52,636 nt of DNA. Source: a virus. The position numbers and the translations under genes are program-made. The DNA is taken from positions 1-52,636 of IMG/VR virus record IMGVR_UViG_3300008219_003648; one strand, written 5' to 3'. The notes beneath the pieces are model-generated. The model was not told where the DNA came from. It searched no databases and saw only the letters and a list, made by a program, of their open reading frames with translations. This document shows, in pieces, positions 14,930 to 22,983 of the stretch. Position 1 is the stretch's first letter, and each line of letters starts with the position of its first letter.

Positions 14930-15859
14930 ATGCATGACATACAGCACATTTCAGAAAAAGACATACAATCTCACCTATCTATGGGTCATATAATAGGTGT
15001 TATGGAGCAAGTATTTAAACATCCAGAAAAGGGCCAAATGCCCCCCAAGATTTATCTAGAGCTTGAAAACGACAATGATTTTCGGGCGATGCCCGCTAAA
15101 TTTGGAGATGCTGTAGGTATTAAATGGGCTTCTATTTTTCCTGCTAATGAAAAAAATAAATTTGGACCAAGCGTTTCGGCTACCATTATGTTGAATGATA
15201 TTGAAACAGGATATCCAATAGCCATGATGGACGGGATGCTCATTACTTCTTACAGAACAGCAGCGGTCACTGGAGTAGCCACAAAACATCTCGCCAAAGA
15301 TGATGCCAAAACAGCAGCTTTTGTAGGATGTGGTTTTCAAACAGCATATCAAATAGAAGCTATTTTAAACGTTAGAAACATTAGACATATAAAGTTGTTT
15401 GATTTGGACAGGACTAAATGTGAACATTTGGCGGCTATTTTTGGCAAAACTGTCATAGCATGTGAAACACTAGAAGAATGTGTACGTGGAAGTGATATAT
15501 TAACCACACTCACACCATCAAGAAAACCATTAATTAAATTAGAGTGGCTCGAACCGGGAATGCACATCAATGCTATTGGCGCCGATGCAGAAGGGAAACA
15601 AGAATTTGAAGACAATTTAGGAGATGTGTGTCAAATATGTGTTGTTGACGATAAAGCTCAGGCATTTCATTCTGGAGAATCACAGCACACAAAAAACAAA
15701 GAGCATTTTATAAATTTGTCTACAGTGGTAAATCCTCATTTCAAACAACGTGTATCTATGTTAGATTCTGATATATCTTTTTTTGATTCCACGGGATTAG
15801 CTACTGAAGATATTGCAGTTGCTAGTTATATATATAAAAATTTAACTAGCCGGAAATAG
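14930..15859 (+). CDS. Ornithine cyclodeaminase / mu-crystallin family protein
   Basis: A 309-residue NAD(P)-dependent enzyme of the family that includes ornithine cyclodeaminase, archaeal alanine dehydrogenase, and imine or 1-pyrroline reductases. Features: R52 and K65 in the substrate pocket (FRAMPAKFGD, VGIKWASIF), SYRTAAVTGVATKHLA, Rossmann loop VGCGFQT (132-138), FDLD ending at residue 160 as cofactor acid, LTTLTPSRKP, NAIGADAEGKQE with D219, and DSTGLATEDIAVA near the end. Length equals family members and all key regions are intact, so it should be active. AAGGAG at 14916-14921 fixes the start. It lies between the reductase and dUTPase. Which amino or imino acid it handles cannot be read; its presence in a phage is unusual. 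Confidence 0.85.
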   Translation: MHDIQHISEKDIQSHLSMGHIIGVMEQVFKHPEKGQMPPKIYLELENDNDFRAMPAKFGDAVGIKWASIFPANEKNKFGPSVSATIMLNDIETGYPIAMMDGMLITSYRTAAVTGVATKHLAKDDAKTAAFVGCGFQTAYQIEAILNVRNIRHIKLFDLDRTKCEHLAAIFGKTVIACETLEECVRGSDILTTLTPSRKPLIKLEWLEPGMHINAIGADAEGKQEFEDNLGDVCQICVVDDKAQAFHSGESQHTKNKEHFINLSTVVNPHFKQRVSMLDSDISFFDSTGLATEDIAVASYIYKNLTSRK

Positions 15860-15871
15860 GAGTCAGATAAT

Positions 15872-16378
15872 ATGTTTCACCCGGACCAATTAGCTAGAAT
15901 GAATCAATTGCAAACAAAACATCCCAATAAATATACAATACAGGTTAAAAAATTATCAGAAACAGCTACTATTCCTACAAAAGCCCATAATTCTGATGCT
16001 GGATGGGATTTATATGCCAATCATGAATATATGATAGGTCCTCATGAAAGGTTTACTGTGAAAACAGGTATATCCTTACAAATTCCTGATAGGTATGTGG
16101 GATTAATTTGGCCACGATCCGGCTTAGCGGTCAAGCAAGGGGCTGATGTTTTAGCAGGTGTAATTGATTCAGGTTATCGTGGAGAAATTATGGTGTGTTT
16201 GCTTAACACACAACAACCAAGTGATTTCTTTGGATATGAAGATTATATTAAAATAAAGCGTGGTGATAGAATAGCGCAAATTTTATTTCAGGAAGTGCCA
16301 CACTTTGAGTTAACTGAAATTGATAACTTACAAGATACTGACAGATCAGATTCTGGTTTTGGGAGCAGTGGCAAATGA
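15872..16378 (+). CDS. dut: dUTP diphosphatase (trimeric dUTPase)
   Basis: Hydrolyses dUTP to dUMP and pyrophosphate, keeping uracil out of phage DNA and supplying dUMP. All five dUTPase motifs are present in order: I AHNSDAGWDLYA (39-49), II PRSGLAVKQG (81-90), III VIDSGYRGEIMVCLLN (97-112), IV RGDRIAQILF (130-139), and V RSDSGFGSSGK at the very C-terminus (158-168), the flexible arm that closes the active site. The N-terminal 20 residues are an extra extension. The stop overlaps the next gene's ATG (16375-16378). No thymidylate synthase is seen in this window. Confidence 0.95.
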   Translation: MFHPDQLARMNQLQTKHPNKYTIQVKKLSETATIPTKAHNSDAGWDLYANHEYMIGPHERFTVKTGISLQIPDRYVGLIWPRSGLAVKQGADVLAGVIDSGYRGEIMVCLLNTQQPSDFFGYEDYIKIKRGDRIAQILFQEVPHFELTEIDNLQDTDRSDSGFGSSGK

Positions 16379-17691
16379 CGATACCATTCACAACCCCAAA
16401 TGACAGGATATTTTATGCTTGCGTGGGCGTCCTCGTGGGTCCTGAATTAACAGGACGTAACGACATTGATCAAATGTCTGACCCACAAGACCATAAGTAT
16501 CTTACTGGCGTAACTTCAGTGGGTATTAATGGTGATATGCCCTCTACTTCACTGTTAGACATAGGACGCTTTCAGCGCAAATTTCACTACTATGGTCAAC
16601 AAACATTTGAAATCACTATTGAAAGAAACATTGATCACAATTCACAATTCTTTTATTATGTAGACCCATCTGATTATGGCACATACACTACCTCACATGT
16701 GTTACATGCTAATAACATGCATAGCCAAGGGTATGAAGATAATAACGGTAAATGTTTAAGAAGCTATGATATCACCATACTATATGGAGGTGACGACACT
16801 TCTCGTTTAGGAAGTGGCACCAATGTATATTCTATTACATATCAAAATTGTGTGGTAACTGGTATCAGTTATTCTATATCCGTAGGTGGTACATTAACTG
16901 AATCAATAACCTTAACCACTAAACATGTTAAAAATAACAGCGCCGCTGGTGATACTCTTATTGCAAGTTATGGCGATTTACCCGGAAGCGCTCAGTCGGG
17001 TGATATGGTTAAATGGGCAGATTTTCGTCCTATGCTAGAATCAACTACGGCGGCAGGTTTACGTGCATACTGGCCCGATGAAGTAATCTCATTATTTTAT
17101 CTAGCAAAGATCGAAGGGGGCTTATCTGTATTAGGTATTCAGTCTATTGATATAGATATGACCATAGAATATGCAGAGCCTACTGATGTAGGAATTTGGA
17201 GAGGCGGTGATAAATCTACTGGAATGTTTCAACCCAAGGAATTGAATAAGTGGAAAACAGTAGTTACACCCGTTCAGGTAACTGCTTCATTTACAGGAGT
17301 AACACGACAGCCCTTTTATGATATTGGATTATCGCGAGGTGGTACTGTAGAGGGTTCGGATCAGGCGTTGGCTAACGTAGACTTTACGTTTGGTCAACCA
17401 GATAGCACTCCTGACGATTTATATCAAAATCCCACATCAGCGCCCTATGATAAATACGCAAGAACTGATAGGATTATCAAACTTGCTGCCGAAAAATATC
17501 CCAGCGGCATTAAGACTTTCTTTGTTATAGACTTGGGACAAAAAAATTATTTAACAAGTATGAGTTTTTCAGGAGGAGATACGGGAGGTGGAAATCAAGA
17601 AGCCACTTTATCATACCAAAACGATTGGAGCGATATAGTATTAGCGAAGGACACAGCCATACAGACAACCACTAATAGCGGTCCTTACTAG
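16375..17691 (+). CDS. Probable tail (tube-like) structural protein
   Basis: A 438-residue beta-rich protein rich in Gly, Thr, Asp and Tyr. It contains VYSITYQNCVVTGISYSISV followed by GGTLTESITLTTK, a pattern common in phage tail-tube and related virion proteins, where a long beta sheet carries a self-assembly face. The N-terminus (RIFYACVGVLVGPELTGRND) and LTGVTSVGINGD also fit. No enzyme motif, signal peptide or membrane helix. It is translationally coupled to dUTPase (ATGA) and followed by phoH, an odd place for a structural gene, so it may belong to a dispersed late set. Precise role inferred, not proven. Confidence 0.55.
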   Translation: MTIPFTTPNDRIFYACVGVLVGPELTGRNDIDQMSDPQDHKYLTGVTSVGINGDMPSTSLLDIGRFQRKFHYYGQQTFEITIERNIDHNSQFFYYVDPSDYGTYTTSHVLHANNMHSQGYEDNNGKCLRSYDITILYGGDDTSRLGSGTNVYSITYQNCVVTGISYSISVGGTLTESITLTTKHVKNNSAAGDTLIASYGDLPGSAQSGDMVKWADFRPMLESTTAAGLRAYWPDEVISLFYLAKIEGGLSVLGIQSIDIDMTIEYAEPTDVGIWRGGDKSTGMFQPKELNKWKTVVTPVQVTASFTGVTRQPFYDIGLSRGGTVEGSDQALANVDFTFGQPDSTPDDLYQNPTSAPYDKYARTDRIIKLAAEKYPSGIKTFFVIDLGQKNYLTSMSFSGGDTGGGNQEATLSYQNDWSDIVLAKDTAIQTTTNSGPY

Positions 17692-17706
17692 GAGATACAA
17701 ATACAC

Positions 17707-18384
17707 ATGGGGCGTAGAAAAACATCTAAATCATCTAAGCCATCTAGAGAAACTAGAAAAAAACTCAAACCAAAAACAACAAATCAGCAAGAATATATTA
17801 GGTCTATCGTCGAATCAGACGTAACTTTCTGCACGGGGCCAGCTGGCTCTGGTAAAACAGCGGTAGCGGTTGGTTTAGCGTGTGAATATTTACTAGAAAA
17901 AAAAGTGGAAAAAATCATTATTACACGACCAGTTGTTGAGTCGGGTGGACGAGGTTTGGGTTTTTTACCCGGCACTATGAATGAGAAAATACAACCTTGG
18001 TTAGTACCTATCATAGAAGAAATGAACTTATATCTTACTAGAGATACCGTGAATTCATTTAGATCATCAAATAGGATTGAGCTTTGTCCACTTGAATATA
18101 TGAGGGGGCGCAATTTTCACAATAGTTTTATGATTTTAGACGAAGCTCAAAACGCGACTTATGATCAGATCAAGATGTTTTTGACTAGAATTGGCCAAGA
18201 GTCAAAAGCTATTGTCAATGGTGATCTTGATCAAACTGACTTAAATAAATACGAGGGGGCGGGTTTATATGCATGCGTCGAAAAGCTTGACCAATTAGAC
18301 GGAGTATCTATTTGTAAATTGTCTTTTGAGGATATTATTAGAAATAGCATTATATCCAAAATACTTACAAGATTACAGGAATAA
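17707..18384 (+). CDS. phoH: PhoH-like ATPase
   Basis: A 225-residue P-loop NTPase of the PhoH family, common in marine phages. After a basic N-terminus (RRKTSKSSKPSRETRKKLKP), the Walker A loop GPAGSGKT is at residues 44-51, followed by IIITRPVVESGGRGLGFLPG, the PhoH hallmark, then Walker B MILDEAQN (142-149) and GDLDQTDL. The length is that of the bare PhoH ATPase domain; no PIN or KH domain is attached. Its role in phage is unsettled, probably RNA-related ATPase or helicase-like. Its stop codon overlaps the following ATG (TAATG at 18382-18386). Confidence 0.93.
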   Translation: MGRRKTSKSSKPSRETRKKLKPKTTNQQEYIRSIVESDVTFCTGPAGSGKTAVAVGLACEYLLEKKVEKIIITRPVVESGGRGLGFLPGTMNEKIQPWLVPIIEEMNLYLTRDTVNSFRSSNRIELCPLEYMRGRNFHNSFMILDEAQNATYDQIKMFLTRIGQESKAIVNGDLDQTDLNKYEGAGLYACVEKLDQLDGVSICKLSFEDIIRNSIISKILTRLQE

Positions 18385-18725
18385 TGACAATGTTGAAAAA
18401 TGGTGTGTTTTATTTGATGCTGTGTGCTATTACTATAGTAGCTGGAATCGATACATTTTGGACATCTGAAACCCGAGATATCATATTAGAAACTGAAGAA
18501 AACCCAATGTCAAAACTCCTTATACAACAATATGGAGTTAGTTTTTTTTTATCTCTTAAGTTAATTTTAACCACTTTTGTAATTACTGTGTTGCAATTAT
18601 GCTACTATCATCTAAAATACAAAAGATGGATCTTGTGGGCCGTTACCAGTGGCCTATTAGTATTTCAGGCTATTTTACTACTTCGTATAATGTCGTGGCC
18701 CCCTTTTGGTTACAGTTGGAGTTAA
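18384..18725 (+). CDS. Three-helix membrane protein, unknown
   Basis: A 113-residue integral membrane protein with about three helices: LMLCAITIVAGIDTFW near the N-terminus, FFLSLKLILTTFVITVLQLC in the middle, and ILWAVTSGLLVFQAILLL near the C-terminus. The polar loop between the first two contains ETEENPMSKLLIQQYG, like the EENP-type loop found in a family of small uncharacterised bacterial and phage membrane proteins. It starts on the phoH stop. Function unknown; might serve at the host membrane during infection. Confidence 0.6.
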   Translation: MTMLKNGVFYLMLCAITIVAGIDTFWTSETRDIILETEENPMSKLLIQQYGVSFFLSLKLILTTFVITVLQLCYYHLKYKRWILWAVTSGLLVFQAILLLRIMSWPPFGYSWS

Positions 18726-18728
18726 ATT

Positions 18729-19070
18729 ATGCCTCTTTATGACTTTGAATGCGCTCCATGCGCATACTATACTGAAATACGACAAAGTGTTGATGACCCA
18801 TCGACCCATAAATGCCCCCACTGTGGTACAGATACACTTGTCAAGGTGTTTATTAATTCTCCTGCGTTTTTTGTAAGAGGCGAACCAAACACCATAGGGC
18901 AATGGGCTGATAAAAATACCCGCAATATGGGCACTTACGAAAAACAAGATAGAGACCAAGAAAGTGACACAAGTAATAACAAAGAGCATCGCCAAAAACG
19001 AGAACTCAATCGTAAAATTAACGCAATGTCTAAGACACAAAAGCTAAAATGGATTAAAGAAGGAGATTAA
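18729..19070 (+). CDS. FmdB-type zinc ribbon protein
   Basis: A 113-residue protein whose first 45 residues are an FmdB-like zinc ribbon: MPLYDFECAPCAYYTEIRQS with CxxC at C8/C11, and HKCPHCGTDTLVKVF with the second CxxC at about C29/C32. The rest is charged and probably disordered or helical (QDRDQESDTSNNKEHRQKRE). FmdB-like domains are frequent in phages as small nucleic-acid or protein-binding modules. Its TAA overlaps an ATG at 19070. The exact role is unknown. Confidence 0.75.
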   Translation: MPLYDFECAPCAYYTEIRQSVDDPSTHKCPHCGTDTLVKVFINSPAFFVRGEPNTIGQWADKNTRNMGTYEKQDRDQESDTSNNKEHRQKRELNRKINAMSKTQKLKWIKEGD

Positions 19071-19138
19071 TGTGTTTGGATCTGAAGACAGTAAAACAGA
19101 TAGGAGAGAACGTCCCCACCATGCGACGATCACAATGA
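19070..19138 (+). CDS. Possible 22-codon micro-ORF coupling two genes
   Basis: An ATG on the stop of the zinc-ribbon gene (TAATG) opens a 22-codon frame (MCLDLKTVKQ...MRRSQ) whose TGA overlaps the ATG at 19135 (ATGA). Both junctions are of the type used throughout this genome, and AAGGAG at 19060-19065 is 4 nt upstream. It competes with a GTG start at 19072 in the other frame. It is too short to judge coding by composition. Confidence 0.3.
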   Translation: MCLDLKTVKQIGENVPTMRRSQ

Positions 19139-19311
19139 AAATTGATATTCGTCAGATCAACAATGATGGGACATTAGACCATCATGTAATGGGAAATAGG
19201 CTTCTAGAAAAATATGGTATTTCAACAAAAGCTCAATTTTGTATATCGGGGAGTAACGAAGCCGCATGTATCAATAGTTTAAAGAATAAATTGGAGCAAT
19301 TGAATGGCTAG
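19072..19311 (+). CDS. Small hypothetical protein
   Basis: Up to 79 residues if started at GTG 19072, or 58 residues from ATG 19135 (MKIDIRQINNDGTLDHHVMG). The latter part looks like the folded portion: LLEKYGISTKAQFCISGSNE and a final helix CINSLKNKLEQL. AAGGAG is 6 nt before the GTG, which favours the longer form, while the ATGA junction with the 22-codon frame favours the shorter one. It overlaps the next gene by 8 nt. No family recognised. Confidence 0.5.
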   Translation: MFGSEDSKTDRRERPHHATITMKIDIRQINNDGTLDHHVMGNRLLEKYGISTKAQFCISGSNEAACINSLKNKLEQLNG

Positions 19312-19639
19312 ATGGGAAGACGAAGACATAAGTGATCTTAATTTACCTAACCCTGAAGCAATTATCACTAATTTTGTAGGTAAAGATGGGGCATCGGTTG
19401 AAGAAGGTAAAGCATTTGCAAAAACTGTAACATCATCTTTGGGGTGTCAATATTATATTAAGTATGGAAGAGGTGAAATCTTGGACCCCTATCAAATAGA
19501 CTCTTTGAGAATTAATGGAAAATTATTTACGTTTAAAAAAGTGTCCCAACAAGCATTTGTATTGTATAACAAATACCTTAACAATAGAAACCGTTTGTAC
19601 TTTACCCGTGCTAGAAGACTAATAATGGAGAATTCATAA
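19304..19639 (+). CDS. Hypothetical protein
   Basis: A 111-residue soluble protein. Its central part (GCQYYIKYGRGEILDPYQID) and basic C-terminal helix (YLNNRNRLYFTRARRLIMEN) suggest a small nucleic-acid-associated protein, but no family is recognised. It overlaps the preceding gene by 8 nt and shares its stop codon's last base with the next ATG (TAATG), showing translational coupling. It lies in a run of small proteins leading to the recombinase gene. Confidence 0.55.
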   Translation: MARWEDEDISDLNLPNPEAIITNFVGKDGASVEEGKAFAKTVTSSLGCQYYIKYGRGEILDPYQIDSLRINGKLFTFKKVSQQAFVLYNKYLNNRNRLYFTRARRLIMENS

Positions 19640-19935
19640 TGAAAAAAGGCCCGTTGTCAAAAAAAGACAAACAATTTATTGATGATAATATTTCAATGGA
19701 CGTAAGCTCTTTGGCGGAAAAATTGGACAGATCTCTGTCCTCTGTAGAAAAATATGTAGAAGAACATCATGACACTAGTAATATTCCATCGCATTCACTT
19801 TTCGCAAGAAAACCGGATCGAGGAGTAACGGTTATGACAGAAGCTGCTTCCATGGCCGCAGACGATAACAAAAAAAACCATACCCCCCAACCACCCAAAA
19901 GATATACAGACATTATACATAAGATTAAGGACTAA
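19639..19935 (+). CDS. Small protein with HTH-like N-terminus
   Basis: A 98-residue protein. Residues 4-40 (GPLSKKDKQFIDDNISMDVS followed by SLAEKLDRSLSSVEKYVEEH) resemble a Myb/helix-turn-helix type DNA-binding domain, in which a recognition helix follows the SLAEKLDRS turn. The second half is polar (PDRGVTVMTEAASMAADDNK) and likely unstructured. It may be a small transcription or DNA-packaging accessory factor; I cannot assign a named gene. Coupled to the upstream gene by TAATG. Confidence 0.6.
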   Translation: MKKGPLSKKDKQFIDDNISMDVSSLAEKLDRSLSSVEKYVEEHHDTSNIPSHSLFARKPDRGVTVMTEAASMAADDNKKNHTPQPPKRYTDIIHKIKD

Positions 19936-19936
19936 G

Positions 19937-20452
19937 ATGATTTGTACACATGTTGATGGATATATGCACCGGCTCATCACGCAAGAGCTAATGATTAGTT
20001 GGCTTATTACTTTAACGGATGGTACTAAAGTATATGGTGATTATGAACGTCCAGACTTTGAAAATCCTTGGTGTAGACTAAAGGAATATTGTAAAGAAAA
20101 TCAGGTATATCCTGCTACTGTTGAACTGTATATGTTCGGAACGCCACGTCATGTATTTTTTGAAGATCCAGACGGATTAGATGGTTTAAAAATTATGCGC
20201 GGTATAGCTAAAGAGCAATCTATGGATGGCGGACATTCTCAATCATTCCAAACTCTTACGGCTATACTTTTGAAAGACGACTGTACGGAATTCGATGTAT
20301 CAAAATATACATGGCCACATAACGAATTTGAGCAAGCTGTGTCGACCAGATTAACTACGGTAGATAATTTACAAGATGTGATTTTTAAAAATGACTCCCC
20401 CAAAAAAGAACACCCAGAAATACAAAAGTATCTCAACGGGATCTCCGTGTAA
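19937..20452 (+). CDS. Hypothetical protein
   Basis: A 171-residue soluble protein with an N-terminal region of alternating strands (MISWLITLTDGTKVYGDYER) and several aromatic-rich segments (VELYMFGTPRHVFFEDPDGL). The family is not recognised. AAGGA about 7 nt upstream supports the ATG at 19937, with ATG 19964 as an alternative. Its 3' end overlaps the next gene by 62 nt. Confidence 0.55.
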   Translation: MICTHVDGYMHRLITQELMISWLITLTDGTKVYGDYERPDFENPWCRLKEYCKENQVYPATVELYMFGTPRHVFFEDPDGLDGLKIMRGIAKEQSMDGGHSQSFQTLTAILLKDDCTEFDVSKYTWPHNEFEQAVSTRLTTVDNLQDVIFKNDSPKKEHPEIQKYLNGISV

Positions 20453-20879
20453 CGCTGCTCAATATGTCGCTGAAATGGTGTGCATCAGAAAGCGAGAACG
20501 AGATAATACTGGAAGTTTAGAATATAAGTTTTGGAGCAAATCTCATACCGAAGAATATCAAACACAGGTAAAAGCCGCATGGAAAATAATTAAGAAATAT
20601 GGAGAAGGTGCGCTTCTTCATTATCTAAATAGCCCTAATGGAAAAAGAGTATTTTCATTGGGGTTTTTACATCAGTCGGGAAAATTTGTATTAATCTTAG
20701 GTTTTGTTGACAAAGGTGTATCTAAATCTGCTAATGTATTAGAAAAAGAATCCAAACGAGAAAAAAAGGTGCTTGACGTACCCAAAACACTAGAGTATAA
20801 ACCAAGATCAGCCCGCAATCAGAAAACGCTTTTTTCACAAATTAGGAATATAGAAGATGGCAAAAAAAAAGACACCTGA
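20391..20879 (+). CDS. Conserved-looking phage protein upstream of recombinase
   Basis: A 162-residue basic protein. The segment SPCNAAQYVAEMVCIRKRER is followed by LEYKFWSKSHTEEYQTQVKA and AAWKIIKKYGEGALLHYLNS, which read as a helical nucleic-acid-associated domain that I recall from T4-like marine phages near recombination genes; this is memory, not a search. The C-terminal 50 residues are highly charged. The ATG at 20391 gives a 62-nt overlap with the previous gene; starting later would remove the conserved-looking CNAAQYVAE segment. It overlaps the recombinase start by 23 nt. Confidence 0.55.
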   Translation: MTPPKKNTQKYKSISTGSPCNAAQYVAEMVCIRKRERDNTGSLEYKFWSKSHTEEYQTQVKAAWKIIKKYGEGALLHYLNSPNGKRVFSLGFLHQSGKFVLILGFVDKGVSKSANVLEKESKREKKVLDVPKTLEYKPRSARNQKTLFSQIRNIEDGKKKDT

Positions 20880-21939
20880 GTATCTGTCTAAGATTATCAA
20901 AGAATATGGTAATATTATAACAAACGGAACTGATGTATTAGCAAATAAAAAAAGCTATAAAGTTGTATCCCTTAGTCCGGCTATAGATATAGCTCTCGGA
21001 GGGGGTATAAAAGAGGGTTCATGGTTTATGCTAACAGGAGACCCTAAAAGCGGTAAGACTACCACAGCCATGCAGTTGGCAGCCAATTGTCAAAAAGATG
21101 GGCGTCCGGTTATTTATTTAGATGTGGAAGGGCGCATTAAGGATATGAACTTTGAGGTGCGAGATCTCGATCCTAGTAAAATGGAAATTATACACCCTGA
21201 AGATAAGCCTATACCCGCTGAAGTCTTCTTAGACGCCGCACACAAGCTCATGAGCCACCCCGACTACCATGGCGCACTTCTCATTATTGATTCCATTTCA
21301 TCCCTACTTCCAGAGAAAGAATTGGTAGGCGATATGACTCCGGGGCGAGCGGGTCTTCCAAAACTATTATCTATTTTTACTAAGAAGATGGGGCAAATAT
21401 TACCTCGACAGAGAGGTATTATAACCTGTATAACCCATTACATAGCTAATACCGCTGGGTTTGGAACTCCTAAAATGGCAGATGGGGGCAACAAAATTCA
21501 ATATCAAGCTGATACTAGGATGGAGGTGAGGAGCAATAGTGCCGATAAAATATCTGCTGTTACACCATGGTTTAACACTAATAAAGAAAGGATCGGTCAG
21601 GCTGTTAACTGGAAAATTGTGTGTTCATCAATGGGTTCTCCCGGTACACAAGCTCAAAGCTGGATTAGATATGGACATGGTATAGATAAAATACAAGAAG
21701 TTCTGATGCTGAGTCAGGATTTAGGAATGGTTATAAAAGCTGGAGCATGGTTAACGTGTGAATTTATTCTAAGCCATAAAGAGGCGGCTAAAGAAATAGA
21801 ACCAACGTTAAACATTGAGGATGATGAGGCTATACTTAAAGCATTTAAGTTTCAAGGACAAGATAAGCTTTATGCATTTTTTGCTGAAAATCCTAAACTC
21901 GTATCTATATTAGAGCATCAAATTAAGGAGATGTTGTGA
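20857..21939 (+). CDS. RecA/UvsX-type recombinase
   Basis: A 360-residue strand-exchange ATPase for recombination-dependent replication and repair. Walker A GDPKSGKT is at residues 61-68 after VSLSPAIDIALGGGIKEGSW, the typical RecA/UvsX lead-in. Walker B is LLIIDSISSLLPEKE, and the loop around ITCITHYIANTAGFG matches the L1/L2 region. The C-terminal part (LMLSQDLGMVIKAGAWLTCE) resembles UvsX-like phage recombinases more than bacterial RecA. It opens the recombination and replication block, and its TGA shares a base with the next ATG at 21939. Confidence 0.9.
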   Translation: MAKKKTPEYLSKIIKEYGNIITNGTDVLANKKSYKVVSLSPAIDIALGGGIKEGSWFMLTGDPKSGKTTTAMQLAANCQKDGRPVIYLDVEGRIKDMNFEVRDLDPSKMEIIHPEDKPIPAEVFLDAAHKLMSHPDYHGALLIIDSISSLLPEKELVGDMTPGRAGLPKLLSIFTKKMGQILPRQRGIITCITHYIANTAGFGTPKMADGGNKIQYQADTRMEVRSNSADKISAVTPWFNTNKERIGQAVNWKIVCSSMGSPGTQAQSWIRYGHGIDKIQEVLMLSQDLGMVIKAGAWLTCEFILSHKEAAKEIEPTLNIEDDEAILKAFKFQGQDKLYAFFAENPKLVSILEHQIKEML

Positions 21940-22136
21940 TGTGTCACCATACCAAAGCGCACCTAAAAGATAACTATTATTTTTGTGATGAGTGTAATGA
22001 TAAGATTGATAGAGACATTTACGAAGCAATCAACCACATACCATCTACACGACTGACTAAAAGCGAACAAGAAAAAATACGATCTGAATCTCATAAAATA
22101 GATATATGGGAAAATGCGCCAATGGTAGAGACTTAA
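21939..22136 (+). CDS. Small zinc-finger-like protein
   Basis: A 65-residue protein with a probable zinc site formed by C2-H3-H4 (MCHHTKAHLKD) and CDEC (YYFCDECNDKI) about 14 residues later. The remainder is helical and charged (TRLTKSEQEKIRSESHKID). AAGGAG lies 8 nt before the ATG at 21939, which follows immediately on the recombinase stop. It may assist the neighbouring recombinase or nuclease. No named family is recognised. Confidence 0.6.
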   Translation: MCHHTKAHLKDNYYFCDECNDKIDRDIYEAINHIPSTRLTKSEQEKIRSESHKIDIWENAPMVET

Positions 22137-22137
22137 T

Positions 22138-22545
22138 ATGCAAATACATGGCCTTGATGGCAAAGAATACTCATGGAACCCTGCGGTTGCACAGGCTCAA
22201 TCTACGCAACGATCTTCTTTGCATATAAAAGCTAAAGAACTACTTGACAATATTTTTCCACATGATACAATTCTGGAAGAGGTTTCCCTAGCGGGCAGCA
22301 AAACACAAATTAGACGAACTACTCTGAGGGCAGATTTTTTTATACCAAATCGCAATATAATTGTAGAGGTACATGGGGAACAGCACTATAAATTTAACAC
22401 ATTCTTTTTTAAGAATAAGCTTAGTTTTTATAAAGCTAAAATGAGGGATGTAGAAAAAAAAGAGTGGTGTGAATTGAATCAGATTACATTAATAGAATTT
22501 AATTATAATGAGGATCTTGATGACTGGCGAAGAAAAATTAAATGA
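22138..22545 (+). CDS. PD-(D/E)XK nuclease (Vsr/DUF559-like)
   Basis: A 135-residue endonuclease-like protein. The core TLRADFFIPNRNIIVEVHGE followed by QHY gives D66 and the E77-V-H79 plus E81-Q-H83 pattern of Vsr/DUF559-type PD-(D/E)XK enzymes, with an upstream Glu (ILEEV, E47/E48) completing the site. RDVEKKEWCELNQITLIEFN forms the usual following helix and strand. It sits between the recombinase and helicase genes, so a role in recombination, repair or junction processing is likelier than mobile-element homing; there is no LAGLIDADG, HNH or GIY-YIG motif. Confidence 0.75.
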   Translation: MQIHGLDGKEYSWNPAVAQAQSTQRSSLHIKAKELLDNIFPHDTILEEVSLAGSKTQIRRTTLRADFFIPNRNIIVEVHGEQHYKFNTFFFKNKLSFYKAKMRDVEKKEWCELNQITLIEFNYNEDLDDWRRKIK

Positions 22546-22981
22546 GTTTTTGGAAGCGATAGAAACGTGGAAATCATCTAAACAATTACCTCCAGCAGAA
22601 CCAAACGATCACGTACAAAAGATATTAAGCTTGAAATCAGAGGAAATACAGCAGCTTCGCGCTGAAGAGTGTGCGTCCCACGCATATGAACTTTATGCAT
22701 ACGCAGAATATTTAGAAGCGGCTAGAACTAAGGAAAAAATAGTATTAGATTGGGCAGAAAACAGTATTTGGTATATAATTGCAGATAGAATGTCACAGTA
22801 TGGTGATAAGTTCACCAAATGGCAAGAGAAATATTATTCTGCTATTAAAGAAAATCCTTTAGCCTCGGAAATTTTAAAAATTAAGAACCATGCGGAAGCG
22901 CGCACAAAAACCCTAGAAGGAACGCCCAACAGAATACAACGCATGGCGGAAATATTAAACAATTTATCTAGAAGGAGATAA
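22520..22981 (+). CDS. Conserved helical phage protein, unknown
   Basis: A 153-residue all-helical acidic protein (LRAEECASHAYELYAYAEYL and KIVLDWAENSIWYIIADRMS). Of two possible starts I choose ATG 22520 because GAGGA at 22510-22514 is correctly spaced; ATG 22508 has no site. It overlaps the nuclease gene by 26 nt. Its place between a recombination nuclease and the helicase suggests a recombination or replication accessory protein, such as a loader or mediator, but no family match is recognised. Confidence 0.55.
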   Translation: MTGEEKLNEFLEAIETWKSSKQLPPAEPNDHVQKILSLKSEEIQQLRAEECASHAYELYAYAEYLEAARTKEKIVLDWAENSIWYIIADRMSQYGDKFTKWQEKYYSAIKENPLASEILKIKNHAEARTKTLEGTPNRIQRMAEILNNLSRRR

Positions 22982-22983
22982 GT

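Noticed and set aside
22244-22271. TTGACA-16-TACAAT promoter-like sequence
   Set aside because: Inside the Vsr-like nuclease gene, with the next start more than 240 bp away; chance match is likely in AT-rich coding DNA.
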